Notes under the pieces: generated by a model | Database searches by the model: none | What the model was told of the DNA's origin: nothing | Seen by the model: only the letters and a program-made list of their open reading frames with translations | Assembly (NCBI GenBank): GCA_021802645.1 | Contig: JAJZRO010000021.1 | Coordinates: 2,146 to 34,544 of the forward strand | Origin: Deltaproteobacteria bacterium | Lineage (GTDB): Bacteria > Desulfobacterota > Desulfobulbia > Desulfobulbales > Desulfurivibrionaceae | DNA: 32,399 nt | Reading direction: 5' to 3' | Part shown: in pieces, positions 22,089-31,804 of the stretch | Layout: the number at the start of each line of letters is the position of its first letter | How positions within the stretch are numbered: position 1 is the first letter of the stretch | Position numbers and translations under genes: made by a program

Positions 22089-23534
22089 TTACTTGAGGCG
22101 GATGGCCACGTAACGGGTGTGGCCGTCGCGTTTCACCAGCAGGAGCAGGCTGCCCTGCCTTTGTGCCGCCTTGGCGACCTTGCTGAATTCGGCAACGTTC
22201 TTGACCGCCTGCCGGTTGGCCTCCAGGATGAGGTCGCCGCGCCGGAGCCCCTTGTCGGCGGCCGGCGAGTCGGGATCGACGTTGACCACCAGCACTCCCC
22301 GCTTGTCTTTGATGCCCAAGGAATTGGCGAGTTCAGGGGTGAGATTCTGCACACTCAGGCCGAGTTCCATGCTGGGCTGGTTGCCGTTTTCATTGGCCGC
22401 CGCCTGTTCTTCATTGAGTTTGGCAATGGTGACGGTCACCGTCCTTTCCTTGCCGCCGCGGATCAGCGCGAGGTTGGCCCGGCTGCCGATCGGGCTCTGG
22501 GCAACCAGGGTGGGCAGCGAATTGACCTGGGAGATCTCCTTGCCGTTGTAACGGACAATGATATCACCCTGCTTGATGCCGGCCTTGTCGGCCGGACCGC
22601 CCGGGGTCACCTCACCGACCAGGGCGCCGATCGGCCGGTCGAGATGGAACTGCTTGGCCAGTTCCGGGGTGACCTGCTGGATCATCACCCCGAGCCAGCC
22701 GCGCACCACCGAACCATGCTCCTTGAGCTGGCCGATGACATTCTTGGCGAGATTGACCGGGATGGCGAAGCCGATGCCGATGTTGCCGCCGCTGCGACTG
22801 TAGATCGCGGTATTGATGCCGACCATCTCGCCGTTCAGGTTGAAGAGCGGCCCACCGGAGTTGCCGGGGTTGATGGAGGCGTCGGTCTGAATGAAGTTTT
22901 CATAGGGGCCGCTGCCCAGCGAACGGCCTTTACCGCTGACGATGCCGGCGGTGACCGTCTGCTCGAAGCCGAAGGGGTTGCCGATGGCAAGCACCCAGTC
23001 GCCTACCCGGAGCTTTTCCGAATCGCCGAAGGTGACGGCCGGCAGCGACCTTTTGGGATTGATCTTGATCAGGGCCAGGTCGGTCTTGGGGTCGCGGCCG
23101 ATGAGCTTGGCATCATACTCCTCGTTGTCGGCCAGGCGGACGCTGATGGAGTCGGCATTTTCCACCACATGGTTATTGGTGACGATATAGCCGTCCGGCG
23201 ACGAGATGACGCCGGAACCGAGGCTGGTGCGCTTCAGGTCCCGTGGTGCCTCCTGCTGCTGGCCGAAGGGCGACGGCCCGCCGAAGAAGTGGCGGAAGAG
23301 TTCCGGCATCTCGTCGTCCTGGAAGAAGAAGTCGTGGGGCGAGCGCTGCATTTTCACGGTTTGGGTGGTGTAGATGTTCACGACCGTGGGGCTTAACCGT
23401 TCGGCGAGATCGGCGAACGAGTCAGGGGCGCCGGCCATGGAGCGCGCGGCGGCCGGACCGCCAAAGCCCAAAAGCATCACGAGAACGAGGGCTGCCGCGA
23501 CACGCAGGGTGGACATGGAGAATGAGGTCTGCAT
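22089..23534 (-). CDS. Do-family periplasmic serine protease (HtrA/DegP/MucD)
   Basis: A 481-residue Do-type protease/chaperone that degrades misfolded envelope proteins. It has a signal peptide (about 1-31), a trypsin-like domain with catalytic triad H122 (TNNHVVENAD), D152 (KTDLALIKI) and S226 (GNSGGPLF), and two PDZ domains (about 278-370 and 385-475; RGWLGVMIQQVTPELAKQF, GLSVQNLTPELANSLG). The start at 23534 has AAGGAG about 9 nt upstream and begins a proper signal sequence; the longer frame to 23585 does not. It lies 297 bp downstream of the anti-sigma gene on the same strand, in the familiar rpoE-rseA-mucD/degP order, and has its own ECF-type and sigma-70-type promoters. Confidence 0.96.
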   Translation of the reverse strand: MQTSFSMSTLRVAAALVLVMLLGFGGPAAARSMAGAPDSFADLAERLSPTVVNIYTTQTVKMQRSPHDFFFQDDEMPELFRHFFGGPSPFGQQQEAPRDLKRTSLGSGVISSPDGYIVTNNHVVENADSISVRLADNEEYDAKLIGRDPKTDLALIKINPKRSLPAVTFGDSEKLRVGDWVLAIGNPFGFEQTVTAGIVSGKGRSLGSGPYENFIQTDASINPGNSGGPLFNLNGEMVGINTAIYSRSGGNIGIGFAIPVNLAKNVIGQLKEHGSVVRGWLGVMIQQVTPELAKQFHLDRPIGALVGEVTPGGPADKAGIKQGDIIVRYNGKEISQVNSLPTLVAQSPIGSRANLALIRGGKERTVTVTIAKLNEEQAAANENGNQPSMELGLSVQNLTPELANSLGIKDKRGVLVVNVDPDSPAADKGLRRGDLILEANRQAVKNVAEFSKVAKAAQRQGSLLLLVKRDGHTRYVAIRLK

Positions 23535-23578
23535 AGATTCGAGCTCCTTCAACAATGAGGCAACTGACAGTGAACAGG

Positions 23579-23609
23579 TTATCAACAGGGTATCAACATG
23601 TTGTGCACA
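23579..23609. promoter_or_regulatory. Three DnaA-box-like nonamers at 11-bp spacing in the htrA leader
   Basis: Plus-strand TTATCAACA (23579), GTATCAACA (23590) and TTGTGCACA (23601) start exactly 11 bp apart. Against the E. coli DnaA box TTATNCACA they have one, two and one mismatches. All face the same way and the same side of the helix. They lie about 10-40 bp downstream of the predicted sigma-70 start for htrA, a position typical of repressor sites. They may equally bind another factor. Confidence 0.4.
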
Positions 23610-23626
23610 GGCTCATCTAGTTCTTC

Positions 23627-23654
23627 ATGATAGGACGGGTGAAAACTTTGTCAA
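23627..23654 (-). promoter_or_regulatory. Sigma-70-type promoter for htrA
   Basis: On minus, a perfect TTGACA (23654-23649), a 16-bp spacer and TATCAT (23632-23627, 5 of 6). The start near 23620 would give a leader of about 86 nt to the ATG at 23534. Confidence 0.65.
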
Positions 23655-23779
23655 GCATCGCCTTGCGGCGCAGAGAGAAAGATGGGACCGCCAGGCCGGG
23701 CAAGCAAGGCGGTCCCCAGGGGACCCTTCCGGGAAGAAGGGGGAGGAAGAGAGGATGCGAATTGCTCGCATCTGAGGAA

Positions 23780-23807
23780 AAAGACCATACTGATCCCAAA
23801 AAGTTCC
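23780..23807 (-). promoter_or_regulatory. ECF (sigma-E-type) promoter upstream of htrA
   Basis: On minus, GGAACTT (23807-23801), 16 bp, TCTTT (23784-23780), identical in both hexamers and spacing to the element before the sigma gene at 25204-25231. GGAACTT is the classic -35 of RpoE-type sigma factors. The start near 23773 gives a 240-nt leader that opens with a GATGCGA/TCGCATC hairpin (23754-23772) and contains the palindrome GGTCCCC-A-GGGGACC (23711-23725). Confidence 0.65.
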
Positions 23808-23831
23808 ATGAAAAAAAAGAGGGGCGCATTC

Positions 23832-24596
23832 TTATTGGAGACGGATGGCCACCAGCAGGAGTTTCTTGTGGCGCGGGCCGCCGGGGGGAACGGTTTCCTG
23901 CGGAAAGACCACGGCCTGCCGATTGCCCAGCGCCTCGCCCAGGAGCGGGAGGTCGTCGGGGTGGAGACGGAGCATGAGTCCGTGGGGGCTGACGACATGA
24001 GGGAAGAGATGGCGGTCGGTCAAGGCCTGTTGCAGCAGGAGAATATCTTGGGGGGTTTCGGCCCGCACGGTGATGAAGACATCCGGATGGACGACCTCCC
24101 AATCCGCCGCCGAGGGTGGATGGGCCGCCATGACCTGGGGGAGCGGCACGCGGAAATCATTGGTCACGGTGGTCAAACGGGAACCCGGAATAATCAAGGG
24201 GGTCGTGTGACGGATGACCTGCTGGGTGGCCTGGTCAGGTACCCCTACAGGCGCAAGATGCATCTTGAAGAAGAGGCCTGCCGCCATGGCCACCACCACG
24301 GTGGCGGTGGCGGCGGATAGCGACATGGAAAAGTCGAACCGGCTGGCAAGGTCGCGGAGACGGATCCAGAAGGCAGGGCGGTGCAGTTTGGCCTGAATGC
24401 CCGGCAACAGGTCGGACGGCGGCTGCTCGTGGCGCAGGTTGGCAATATGGCCCAGAGTCAGGGAGAAGAGGCGCCATTCTCTGGCACAGTGCGGGCAGGC
24501 GGCAAGATGGTCCTCCAGCCGTTGCCGGTCGCTGGCGGTCAGCTCCTGGTCGAGGTAGGGCGTAAATCGCGCCTGATGTTCGTCGCATTCCTTCAT
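23832..24596 (-). CDS. Zinc-finger anti-sigma factor (ZAS-type, RseA-like role)
   Basis: A 254-residue single-pass membrane protein. The N-terminal cytoplasmic zinc-binding anti-sigma domain has the H-x3-C-x2-C motif (DHLAACPHC; H30, C34, C37) after CDEHQARFTPYLDQELTASDR. One membrane helix at about 92-110 (LSAATATVVVAMAAGLFF) leads to a periplasmic domain of about 140 residues with no family I recognise. It should hold the upstream ECF sigma factor inactive until envelope stress triggers its proteolysis. The ATG at 24596 lies 5 bp after the sigma gene stop, with GGAG 8 nt upstream inside the sigma gene; the frame stays open further upstream only as a shadow of the sigma gene. Confidence 0.9.
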   Translation of the reverse strand: MKECDEHQARFTPYLDQELTASDRQRLEDHLAACPHCAREWRLFSLTLGHIANLRHEQPPSDLLPGIQAKLHRPAFWIRLRDLASRFDFSMSLSAATATVVVAMAAGLFFKMHLAPVGVPDQATQQVIRHTTPLIIPGSRLTTVTNDFRVPLPQVMAAHPPSAADWEVVHPDVFITVRAETPQDILLLQQALTDRHLFPHVVSPHGLMLRLHPDDLPLLGEALGNRQAVVFPQETVPPGGPRHKKLLLVAIRLQ

Positions 24597-24601
24597 CGTC
24601 G

Positions 24602-25165
24602 TTACTCCAGCATCTTCTTCAGTCGGTCTTTCAGGGCCAATCGCGCCCGGTTCAGCTTTGATTTGACCGTGCCCAACGGGATATCGAGAATGGCGCTGAT
24701 CTCCTCGTAAGAGAGCTCCTGGAGATCGCGCAGCAGCAGAATCTCCTTCTCCGTGGGCGGCATGGCGGCAATGGCGTTGCGTACCACCGCATTCACATCC
24801 CGGCGCTCCAGTTGCCGTTCCGGGGTGTCGTCCTGGCTGAGTTGAATCGGGTTGTCCGGATCGTCCAGCGACAGATTGCTGAAAAAACCCCGGCGCTTGA
24901 GGCGCTTGTACCGGTTGCGACAATGGTTGAGGGCCAGTTGGTACAACCAGGCGCCGAACTTGGCGTCATCGCGCAGATGGCCGAGGGAACGGTAGGCGGT
25001 GACAAAGATATCCTGGGTGAGATCTTTGGCCTCTTCCTCGTCCTTGACATAGGTGCGCGTCAGGTTCCATATCCTGGCCTGGTAGATCCGGACCAGTTGG
25101 TTGAAGGCCTGTTCTTCGCCTTGGCGCAGGGCGCGGACCAGGCCCGCGACATCGTGTTCGGTCAT
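24602..25165 (-). CDS. ECF RNA polymerase sigma factor, RpoE-like
   Basis: A 187-residue group 4 sigma factor. Region 2 spans about 12-90, with EEAKDLTQDIFVTAYRSL (2.2), FGAWLYQLALNHCRNRYKRLKRR (2.3-2.4), and region 4 spans about 128-185 with MPPTEKEILLLRDLQELSYEEISAILDIPLGTVKSKLNRAR, a helix-turn-helix for the -35. There is no sigma 1.1 or region 3. The linked zinc-finger anti-sigma and HtrA protease identify it as an envelope-stress sigma. Its own promoter (25204-25231) has the GGAACTT-N16-TCTTT sequence also found before htrA, so it probably activates itself. It is divergent from the PTS cluster. Confidence 0.95.
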   Translation of the reverse strand: MTEHDVAGLVRALRQGEEQAFNQLVRIYQARIWNLTRTYVKDEEEAKDLTQDIFVTAYRSLGHLRDDAKFGAWLYQLALNHCRNRYKRLKRRGFFSNLSLDDPDNPIQLSQDDTPERQLERRDVNAVVRNAIAAMPPTEKEILLLRDLQELSYEEISAILDIPLGTVKSKLNRARLALKDRLKKMLE

Positions 25166-25203
25166 CGGCTCATGCGAGTTAAGTCCGATGGCGTTTCTTC
25201 CTT

Positions 25204-25231
25204 AAAGACAGGAAGGAGCGAAAAAAGTTCC
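25204..25231 (-). promoter_or_regulatory. ECF (sigma-E-type) autoregulatory promoter
   Basis: On minus, GGAACTT (25231-25225), a 16-bp spacer, TCTTT (25208-25204). The transcript would start near 25197, 32 nt before the sigma ATG at 25165. The same motif with the same spacing precedes htrA. In the remainder of the 302-bp divergent gap (to 25467) I see no further clear element; a candidate -35/-10 for the plus strand near 25370-25396 (TTGCGC, N18, TACCCT) is too weak to call. Confidence 0.7.
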
Positions 25232-25467
25232 GCCATCGGGAGTTTTTAGGCAATGTTTTTATTCCGGGCATTGGCGGCCCGTTCCTCTTCTTCATACCGC
25301 AAAAGAGGGTTGGTAGCCATCGAGAAAAAACGGCCTGGCGACCTGATCGGCGGCGGTGCCTTGCTGTTGCGCCGCCGGGGAGCAGTGTGGTACCCTGATC
25401 GGTGTTGACGGCAGGCGGGGTCCGTTTGCGGCGGCCGCCGTTTTTCCCTCCAGCAAGAGCGAAACCC

Positions 25468-25845
25468 ATGGAACATGATGCCGACGTGGAAAAGATCGTG
25501 CACGATCTTAAAAATATCATGCCGTTCAAGGAAACCACCGTGCCGGGGGATATCGTGCTGGTGGTGGCCGAGCATCTGCTCTATGCCGTAGTGAGCGGTA
25601 TCGAGCGGGATGTGACCAAGCGTGACGAGTGGTGGCACCTCACCCTCCAGTTGCTCACCGTGCCGCCCAAGCAGGTGGTGTGGACCCTGCGCGAACCGCA
25701 GTTCACCGGCCAGGAGATCTTCACCATGGGTGGCGAGAAACGGTTTGTCAAGGCCGTGGCGTTTGAGGGCTGGGCTCCCCATGTGGATCAGCCGTCAGCG
25801 GCGAAAAAGGTGACGAAGAGGCCGATGCTGAAGGTGATCAAGTAA
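25468..25845 (+). CDS. Conserved-looking protein of unknown function, PTS-linked
   Basis: A 125-residue soluble protein that I do not recognise. It begins MEHDADVEKIVHDLKNIMPFKETTVPGD, continues with a hydrophobic VLVVAEHLLYAVV and an alpha/beta-like segment (WWHLTLQLLTVPPKQVVWTLREPQFTGQEIF), and has a Lys-rich tail (KKVTKRPMLKVIK). There is no signal peptide or membrane helix. The ATG at 25468 is chosen because the upstream extension of the frame is Arg/Pro-rich shadow sequence; the ribosome site is weak (AAGAG). It lies 35 bp before the HPr gene on the same strand and is probably co-transcribed with ptsH and ptsI, which is the only clue to its role. Confidence 0.75.
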   Translation: MEHDADVEKIVHDLKNIMPFKETTVPGDIVLVVAEHLLYAVVSGIERDVTKRDEWWHLTLQLLTVPPKQVVWTLREPQFTGQEIFTMGGEKRFVKAVAFEGWAPHVDQPSAAKKVTKRPMLKVIK

Positions 25846-25880
25846 GACGGCGCGGGCGGCGGCGGACAGTGGAGAAAGGC

Positions 25881-26159
25881 ATGGCGGACAAGGTGGTGGA
25901 GAGGGAGTTTTGCATCGGCAACCGTTATGGCTTACACGGCCGGACCTCGGCCCGCCTGGTGGAGACCGCCCGCGGTTTCGAGGCGGATGTGCGGCTGATC
26001 AGGAACGGCGAGGCGGTGGATTGCAAGAGCATTCTCGATGTGCTGACCCTGGCGTGCGGGCAGGGGACGCCGGTAACCATCCGCATCGAGGGGCGGGATG
26101 CCCAGGCCGCCATGGCCGCCCTGGAACAACTGGTAGCCAGCAACTTTGACGAGGAATGA
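25881..26159 (+). CDS. ptsH: HPr-like phosphocarrier protein
   Basis: A 92-residue HPr. The phosphorylatable histidine is in YGLHGRTSARLVETARGF, where the family consensus is GLHARPA: histidine and arginine are kept, but Ala is Gly and Pro is Thr. The regulatory serine region is conserved (DCKSILDVLTLA, compare NaKSimgvmsL), so HPr kinase control is possible. HPr accepts phosphate from Enzyme I and passes it to EIIA domains or regulators. The ATG at 25881 with GGAG upstream is preferred over a GTG four codons earlier. Enzyme I follows after 103 bp. No EII permease is present nearby, so the pair may be regulatory or may serve a transporter encoded elsewhere. Confidence 0.9.
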   Translation: MADKVVEREFCIGNRYGLHGRTSARLVETARGFEADVRLIRNGEAVDCKSILDVLTLACGQGTPVTIRIEGRDAQAAMAALEQLVASNFDEE

Positions 26160-26262
26160 TGATCTCGCAAGAAAAATCGAAGCTCGGCGGGCGGGAACGA
26201 AAAAGCGACAGGTCACGCAGCGTGAACCGTCGGCGGAGCGGGCTTTGGCGAGGCCGACCAGA

Positions 26263-28125
26263 ATGAAAGCCACTGTCGACCGCACCCCCCGGACTTTTTA
26301 TGGAATCGGCGCCTCGCCGGGCATCATCATCGGCCAGTTGCGGTTGCTGGGGCGCCGGAAGGGCCGGCGCCACGAGCATGCGCATCTTGATCCGGCCCGG
26401 ATCGACGCCGAGATGGTGCGCTTCAAGGCCGCGGTGGATCGCGCCGAGGCCCAGCTTCGCACCGCCCGCCAGCAATTTGCCGAGCAGCTTGCCGGCTACA
26501 CCGCCATCATCGATTCCCATTTGCTGATGCTGCGGGACCGGATGATCTTCGACCGTACGCTGGCGGCCATTGCCCAGCAGGGGATCGATGCCGAATGGGC
26601 GCTGGAAAAGGCGCTCAACGAGACCCGTGCCGCCTTCGCCGCCATCGACGATCCCTATCTGCGGGCCAGGGTCCATGACGTGGAGCAGGTGGCGGAGCGG
26701 ATCTTCCGCCAGCTCGGCGAGCAGGGGGAAGAGGAACTCGCGGCGGGGGCGGAAAAGGTGGTCCTGGTGGCCCGTGATTTTGCCCCCGAGGAGATTCTGC
26801 GGATGCAGACCGAGCGGGTGCTCGGCTTCGTTGCCGAGCAGGGCGGCGCCACCTCCCATTCCGCCATCGTGGCCCGCACCCTGGGTATCCCCTCGGTGGT
26901 CGGGGCAGCGGGGATCACCAACGCGGCCGCCTCCGGCGACCGCATCGTGGTGGATGGCGGGACCGGGCTGCTCCATCTCCATCCGACCCAGGATCAGCTC
27001 GACTATTACCGCGAGTATCAGCAGCAGTACCAGCGCTACAGCGAAGAGGTGGCAGCCTATACCCATCTCGCCGCCGAAACCATCGACGGCCTCGCGGTGC
27101 GGGTCGAAGCCAACATCGGCAAGAACGAGGAGGCGGCGTTGGCCGTGGAATACGGGGCGGGCGGCGTCGGCCTCTTCCGCAGCGAATATACGTATCTGAA
27201 CCGTCAGACTGTGCCGGACGAGGAGGAACTCTTCGACCTCTACCGCGGGCTCCTGGTCAGCCTGTCGCCCTTTTCGGTGACCATCCGCACCCTGGACGCC
27301 GGCGGCGACAAGTTCCCCACCAGCCTTCGCTGGGCCAGCGAGCTGAATCCGGCCCTGGGGCTGCGGGCCATCCGCTTCTCCTTGCGGGAGCCGGCGATCT
27401 TCACGGCCCAGTTGCGGGCGTTGTTCCGGGCCGGGGTCCATGGTCGGTTGCGCATCATGTTCCCGATGATCACCTCGCTCTGCGAGGTGCAGCGGGTGAA
27501 GGAGCTGATCGCCTCGGTGCAGGCGGAATTGGGGCGCGAGGGCGTGCCCTTTGCCACCCGGGTGCCGGTCGGCATCATGATCGAGGTGCCGAGCGCGGTG
27601 TCGGTGGCCGACGTGCTGGCGCGGGAGGTGGATTTTTTCAGCATCGGCACCAACGACCTCATCCAGTACGCCCTGGCCATCGACCGCGGCAACGAGCAGG
27701 TGGCCCACATGTATGAGCCGCTGCATCCCGCGGTGCTGCGCATGATCCGGCAGGTGACCGAGGCGGGCCACGAGGCGGGGATTCCGGTAGCCATGTGCGG
27801 CGAGATGGCCGGCGACCTAGCCGTGCTGCCGGTGCTGCTGGGGCTGGGTATCGACGAATTGAGCATGCATCCCTATGCCATTCCCTATGTGAAGCGGATG
27901 ATCCGTCAGAGCACCGCCGAGGAATGCGAACGACTGGCGGCCGAGGTGCTGACCTGCGCCTCGGCCCAGGAGGTGCATGATTGCCTGAACCGTTGCCTGC
28001 CGGCGCGCTACCCCGAGGAGTTCGGCCAGGGAGGGATCCGGCGGCTCAAGACCACCTGCTGTTCGCTGCTCACGACCCCGGCTGCCTCGCCCGACAGAGA
28101 GGGCGGAGAGCGGTGCTGCCCATGA
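26263..28125 (+). CDS. ptsI: PTS Enzyme I (phosphoenolpyruvate-protein phosphotransferase)
   Basis: A 620-residue Enzyme I. The N-terminal HPr-binding helical domain (about 10-140) is followed by the phosphohistidine domain (GGATSHSAIVARTLGIPSVVG, H199) and the PEP-binding TIM barrel (LFRSEYTYLNR, DAGGDKFPTSL, MIEVPSAVSVADVL, SIGTNDLIQYALAIDRGNEQVAHMYEPLHPAVLR, VAMCGEMAGD with the catalytic Cys512). It transfers phosphate from PEP to HPr. About 40 residues at the end (581-620, with two CC pairs) exceed the usual length of about 575 and are absent from standard EI. ATG at 26263 has GAGG 9 nt upstream; the frame is open upstream into ptsH, but that stretch does not look like EI. Its stop overlaps the thiL start (ATGA). 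Confidence 0.94.
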   Translation: MKATVDRTPRTFYGIGASPGIIIGQLRLLGRRKGRRHEHAHLDPARIDAEMVRFKAAVDRAEAQLRTARQQFAEQLAGYTAIIDSHLLMLRDRMIFDRTLAAIAQQGIDAEWALEKALNETRAAFAAIDDPYLRARVHDVEQVAERIFRQLGEQGEEELAAGAEKVVLVARDFAPEEILRMQTERVLGFVAEQGGATSHSAIVARTLGIPSVVGAAGITNAAASGDRIVVDGGTGLLHLHPTQDQLDYYREYQQQYQRYSEEVAAYTHLAAETIDGLAVRVEANIGKNEEAALAVEYGAGGVGLFRSEYTYLNRQTVPDEEELFDLYRGLLVSLSPFSVTIRTLDAGGDKFPTSLRWASELNPALGLRAIRFSLREPAIFTAQLRALFRAGVHGRLRIMFPMITSLCEVQRVKELIASVQAELGREGVPFATRVPVGIMIEVPSAVSVADVLAREVDFFSIGTNDLIQYALAIDRGNEQVAHMYEPLHPAVLRMIRQVTEAGHEAGIPVAMCGEMAGDLAVLPVLLGLGIDELSMHPYAIPYVKRMIRQSTAEECERLAAEVLTCASAQEVHDCLNRCLPARYPEEFGQGGIRRLKTTCCSLLTTPAASPDREGGERCCP

Positions 28126-29123
28126 CGCCGCTTCTGAGCGAACGGGAACTCATCGCCCGCATCCGGGCCGAGGCGAGCGGGCAGGTCAGCGACCTGCTGC
28201 GGGGCATCGGCGACGACTGCGCCGTTTTCCGGCAGGCGGGCGGCGAAGTGGTCTCGCTGGTGACCACCGACACCTTGGTGGAGGGGGTGCATTTCGATCG
28301 GCGTTGGCATCCGCCGCACCTGTTGGGCCGCAAGGCGGTGGCGGTCAACATGAGCGACATCGCCGCCATGGGCGGTACCCCACGCTTCGTGCTGCTCTCC
28401 CTGGCGGCGCCGGCCCCAATGGATAGCGCCTGGCTCGACGCGCTGCTGGCCGGTTTTCTCGAGTCGGTGCGGGAATACGGCGCCATCCTCATCGGCGGCG
28501 ATACGGTCAAAAGCGGCCATGAGGTGGTGCTCTCGGTCACCGTACTGGGCGAGGCGCCAGTGAATCAGGTCTGCTACCGGAGCGGCGCAAAGCCGGGGGA
28601 TGCGGTGCTGGTTTCCGGTTCGCTCGGTCAGGCCGCTGCCGGGCTCGGCCTCTGTCAGCAGGGGCGGCAACAGGAAAACCCAGCCTGGCAGCCGCTCATC
28701 GCCGCCCATTGCGATCCCCAGGCCCAGGTCGCCTTGGGGCGGCTGCTGGCGGCAAGCGGCCTGGTCCATGCGATGATGGATCTCTCCGACGGCTTGGCCA
28801 CCGATCTCGCCCATCTCTGCGCGGAAAGCAAGGTGGGCGCCGAGATCGACCGTGCGGCCCTGCCGCTTTCTTCCGAATTACCTGAAGCGGCCGTGGCCTG
28901 CGGCGTCGATCCGCTCCACTGGGCGCTCTCTGGCGGCGAGGATTATCAGCTGGTCTGCACCTGCGCGGAGGCCGATGCCGCGACCCTAGGGCAATCGGCC
29001 CAGGAGCGCCTTGGGCTCACCCTCACCCAGGTAGGTCGGATCGTGGCGGGCCAGGGGGTGGCACTGCTGGATGGTGCCGCCTGTCGCGACATCAGCTATC
29101 AGGGCTATGACCATTTCCGCTGA
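28122..29123 (+). CDS. thiL: Thiamine-monophosphate kinase
   Basis: A 333-residue ThiL of the PurM/AIRS superfamily, which phosphorylates thiamine monophosphate to thiamine pyrophosphate with ATP. Motifs are GIGDDCAVF near the N-terminus, TTDTLVEGVHFD, KAVAVNMSDIAAMGGTP, LIGGDTVKS, MMDLSDGLATDL and SGGEDYQLV. The ATG at 28122 overlaps the ptsI TGA (ATGA), so translation is coupled. uvrB follows after 6 bp. Length is normal. Confidence 0.95.
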   Translation: MTPLLSERELIARIRAEASGQVSDLLRGIGDDCAVFRQAGGEVVSLVTTDTLVEGVHFDRRWHPPHLLGRKAVAVNMSDIAAMGGTPRFVLLSLAAPAPMDSAWLDALLAGFLESVREYGAILIGGDTVKSGHEVVLSVTVLGEAPVNQVCYRSGAKPGDAVLVSGSLGQAAAGLGLCQQGRQQENPAWQPLIAAHCDPQAQVALGRLLAASGLVHAMMDLSDGLATDLAHLCAESKVGAEIDRAALPLSSELPEAAVACGVDPLHWALSGGEDYQLVCTCAEADAATLGQSAQERLGLTLTQVGRIVAGQGVALLDGAACRDISYQGYDHFR

Positions 29124-29129
29124 GCCGCC

Positions 29130-31111
<1,982 letters not shown>

Positions 31112-31121
<10 letters not shown>

Positions 31122-31804
31122 AATCAGGATTCGGACGACGTGTGGCCCTCTGGCTGGTGCCGCGGCTGTATAGCGTGGTTGCCCGGCTGCTTTTTGCCAC
31201 CTATCGGATCACGGTGGTCGGCGGCGAGCACCTGCGCCGCTGTGAGGCGGCGCCTGTCCCTGTTGTTGCCGCCTTCTGGCATTACTGTGTCTTTATCATC
31301 GTCGAGATTAACCGGAACCGCGACCAGGGCTGGGCCGCGATGGTGAGCGCCAGCGATGACGCCGAATTTGTGGCGCGGATCCTGGAGCGGCGGGGGGTGG
31401 TTACCGTTCGCGGCTCGCGCAACCGGAGCGGCATGCGGGCCTTGAAAGGATTGATCGATTTGATGCGGCAGGGGCTCAATGCGGTCATCGTGGCCGACGG
31501 CTCCCAGGGGCCACGACGGGTGATGCAGGCCGGGGCTTTGTTCCTGGCCGGCAAGACGGGGGCGCCGATCCTGCCGATGGCGGTGGCGGCGGATCGCTAC
31601 TGGACCTTCCACAGTTGGGACCGCACCATGCTGCCCAAGCCCTTTGCCCGGCTCATCGTCGCCTATGGCGAGCCATTCAACGTGCCGGCCGAGTGCGATA
31701 GCGAACTCCTCGAAACGTTCCGGCGGGAAGCGGAAGAACGGTTGAATCGCCTCTATGAACTGGCCTGGCGCCAAGTCGGCCGATCACCCCACGACGAGGC
31801 ATGA
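31112..31804 (+). CDS. DUF374 lysophospholipid acyltransferase family protein
   Basis: A 230-residue protein of the DUF374/LPLAT-like family. It has an N-terminal hydrophobic segment ([23 protein letters not shown]), the HxxxxF-type block ([11 protein letters not shown]), [18 protein letters not shown], the [22 protein letters not shown] box and [33 protein letters not shown], typical of glycerolipid or lipid A acyltransferase relatives. The acyl acceptor is unknown; family members often lie near lipopolysaccharide genes. Its ATG is within the uvrB end, and its TGA overlaps the ATG of the potassium channel gene. Confidence 0.88.

Noticed and set aside
25999-27771. 590-codon frame on minus opposite ptsI
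   Set aside because: Shadow; composition dominated by His, Gly and Arg, no motif.
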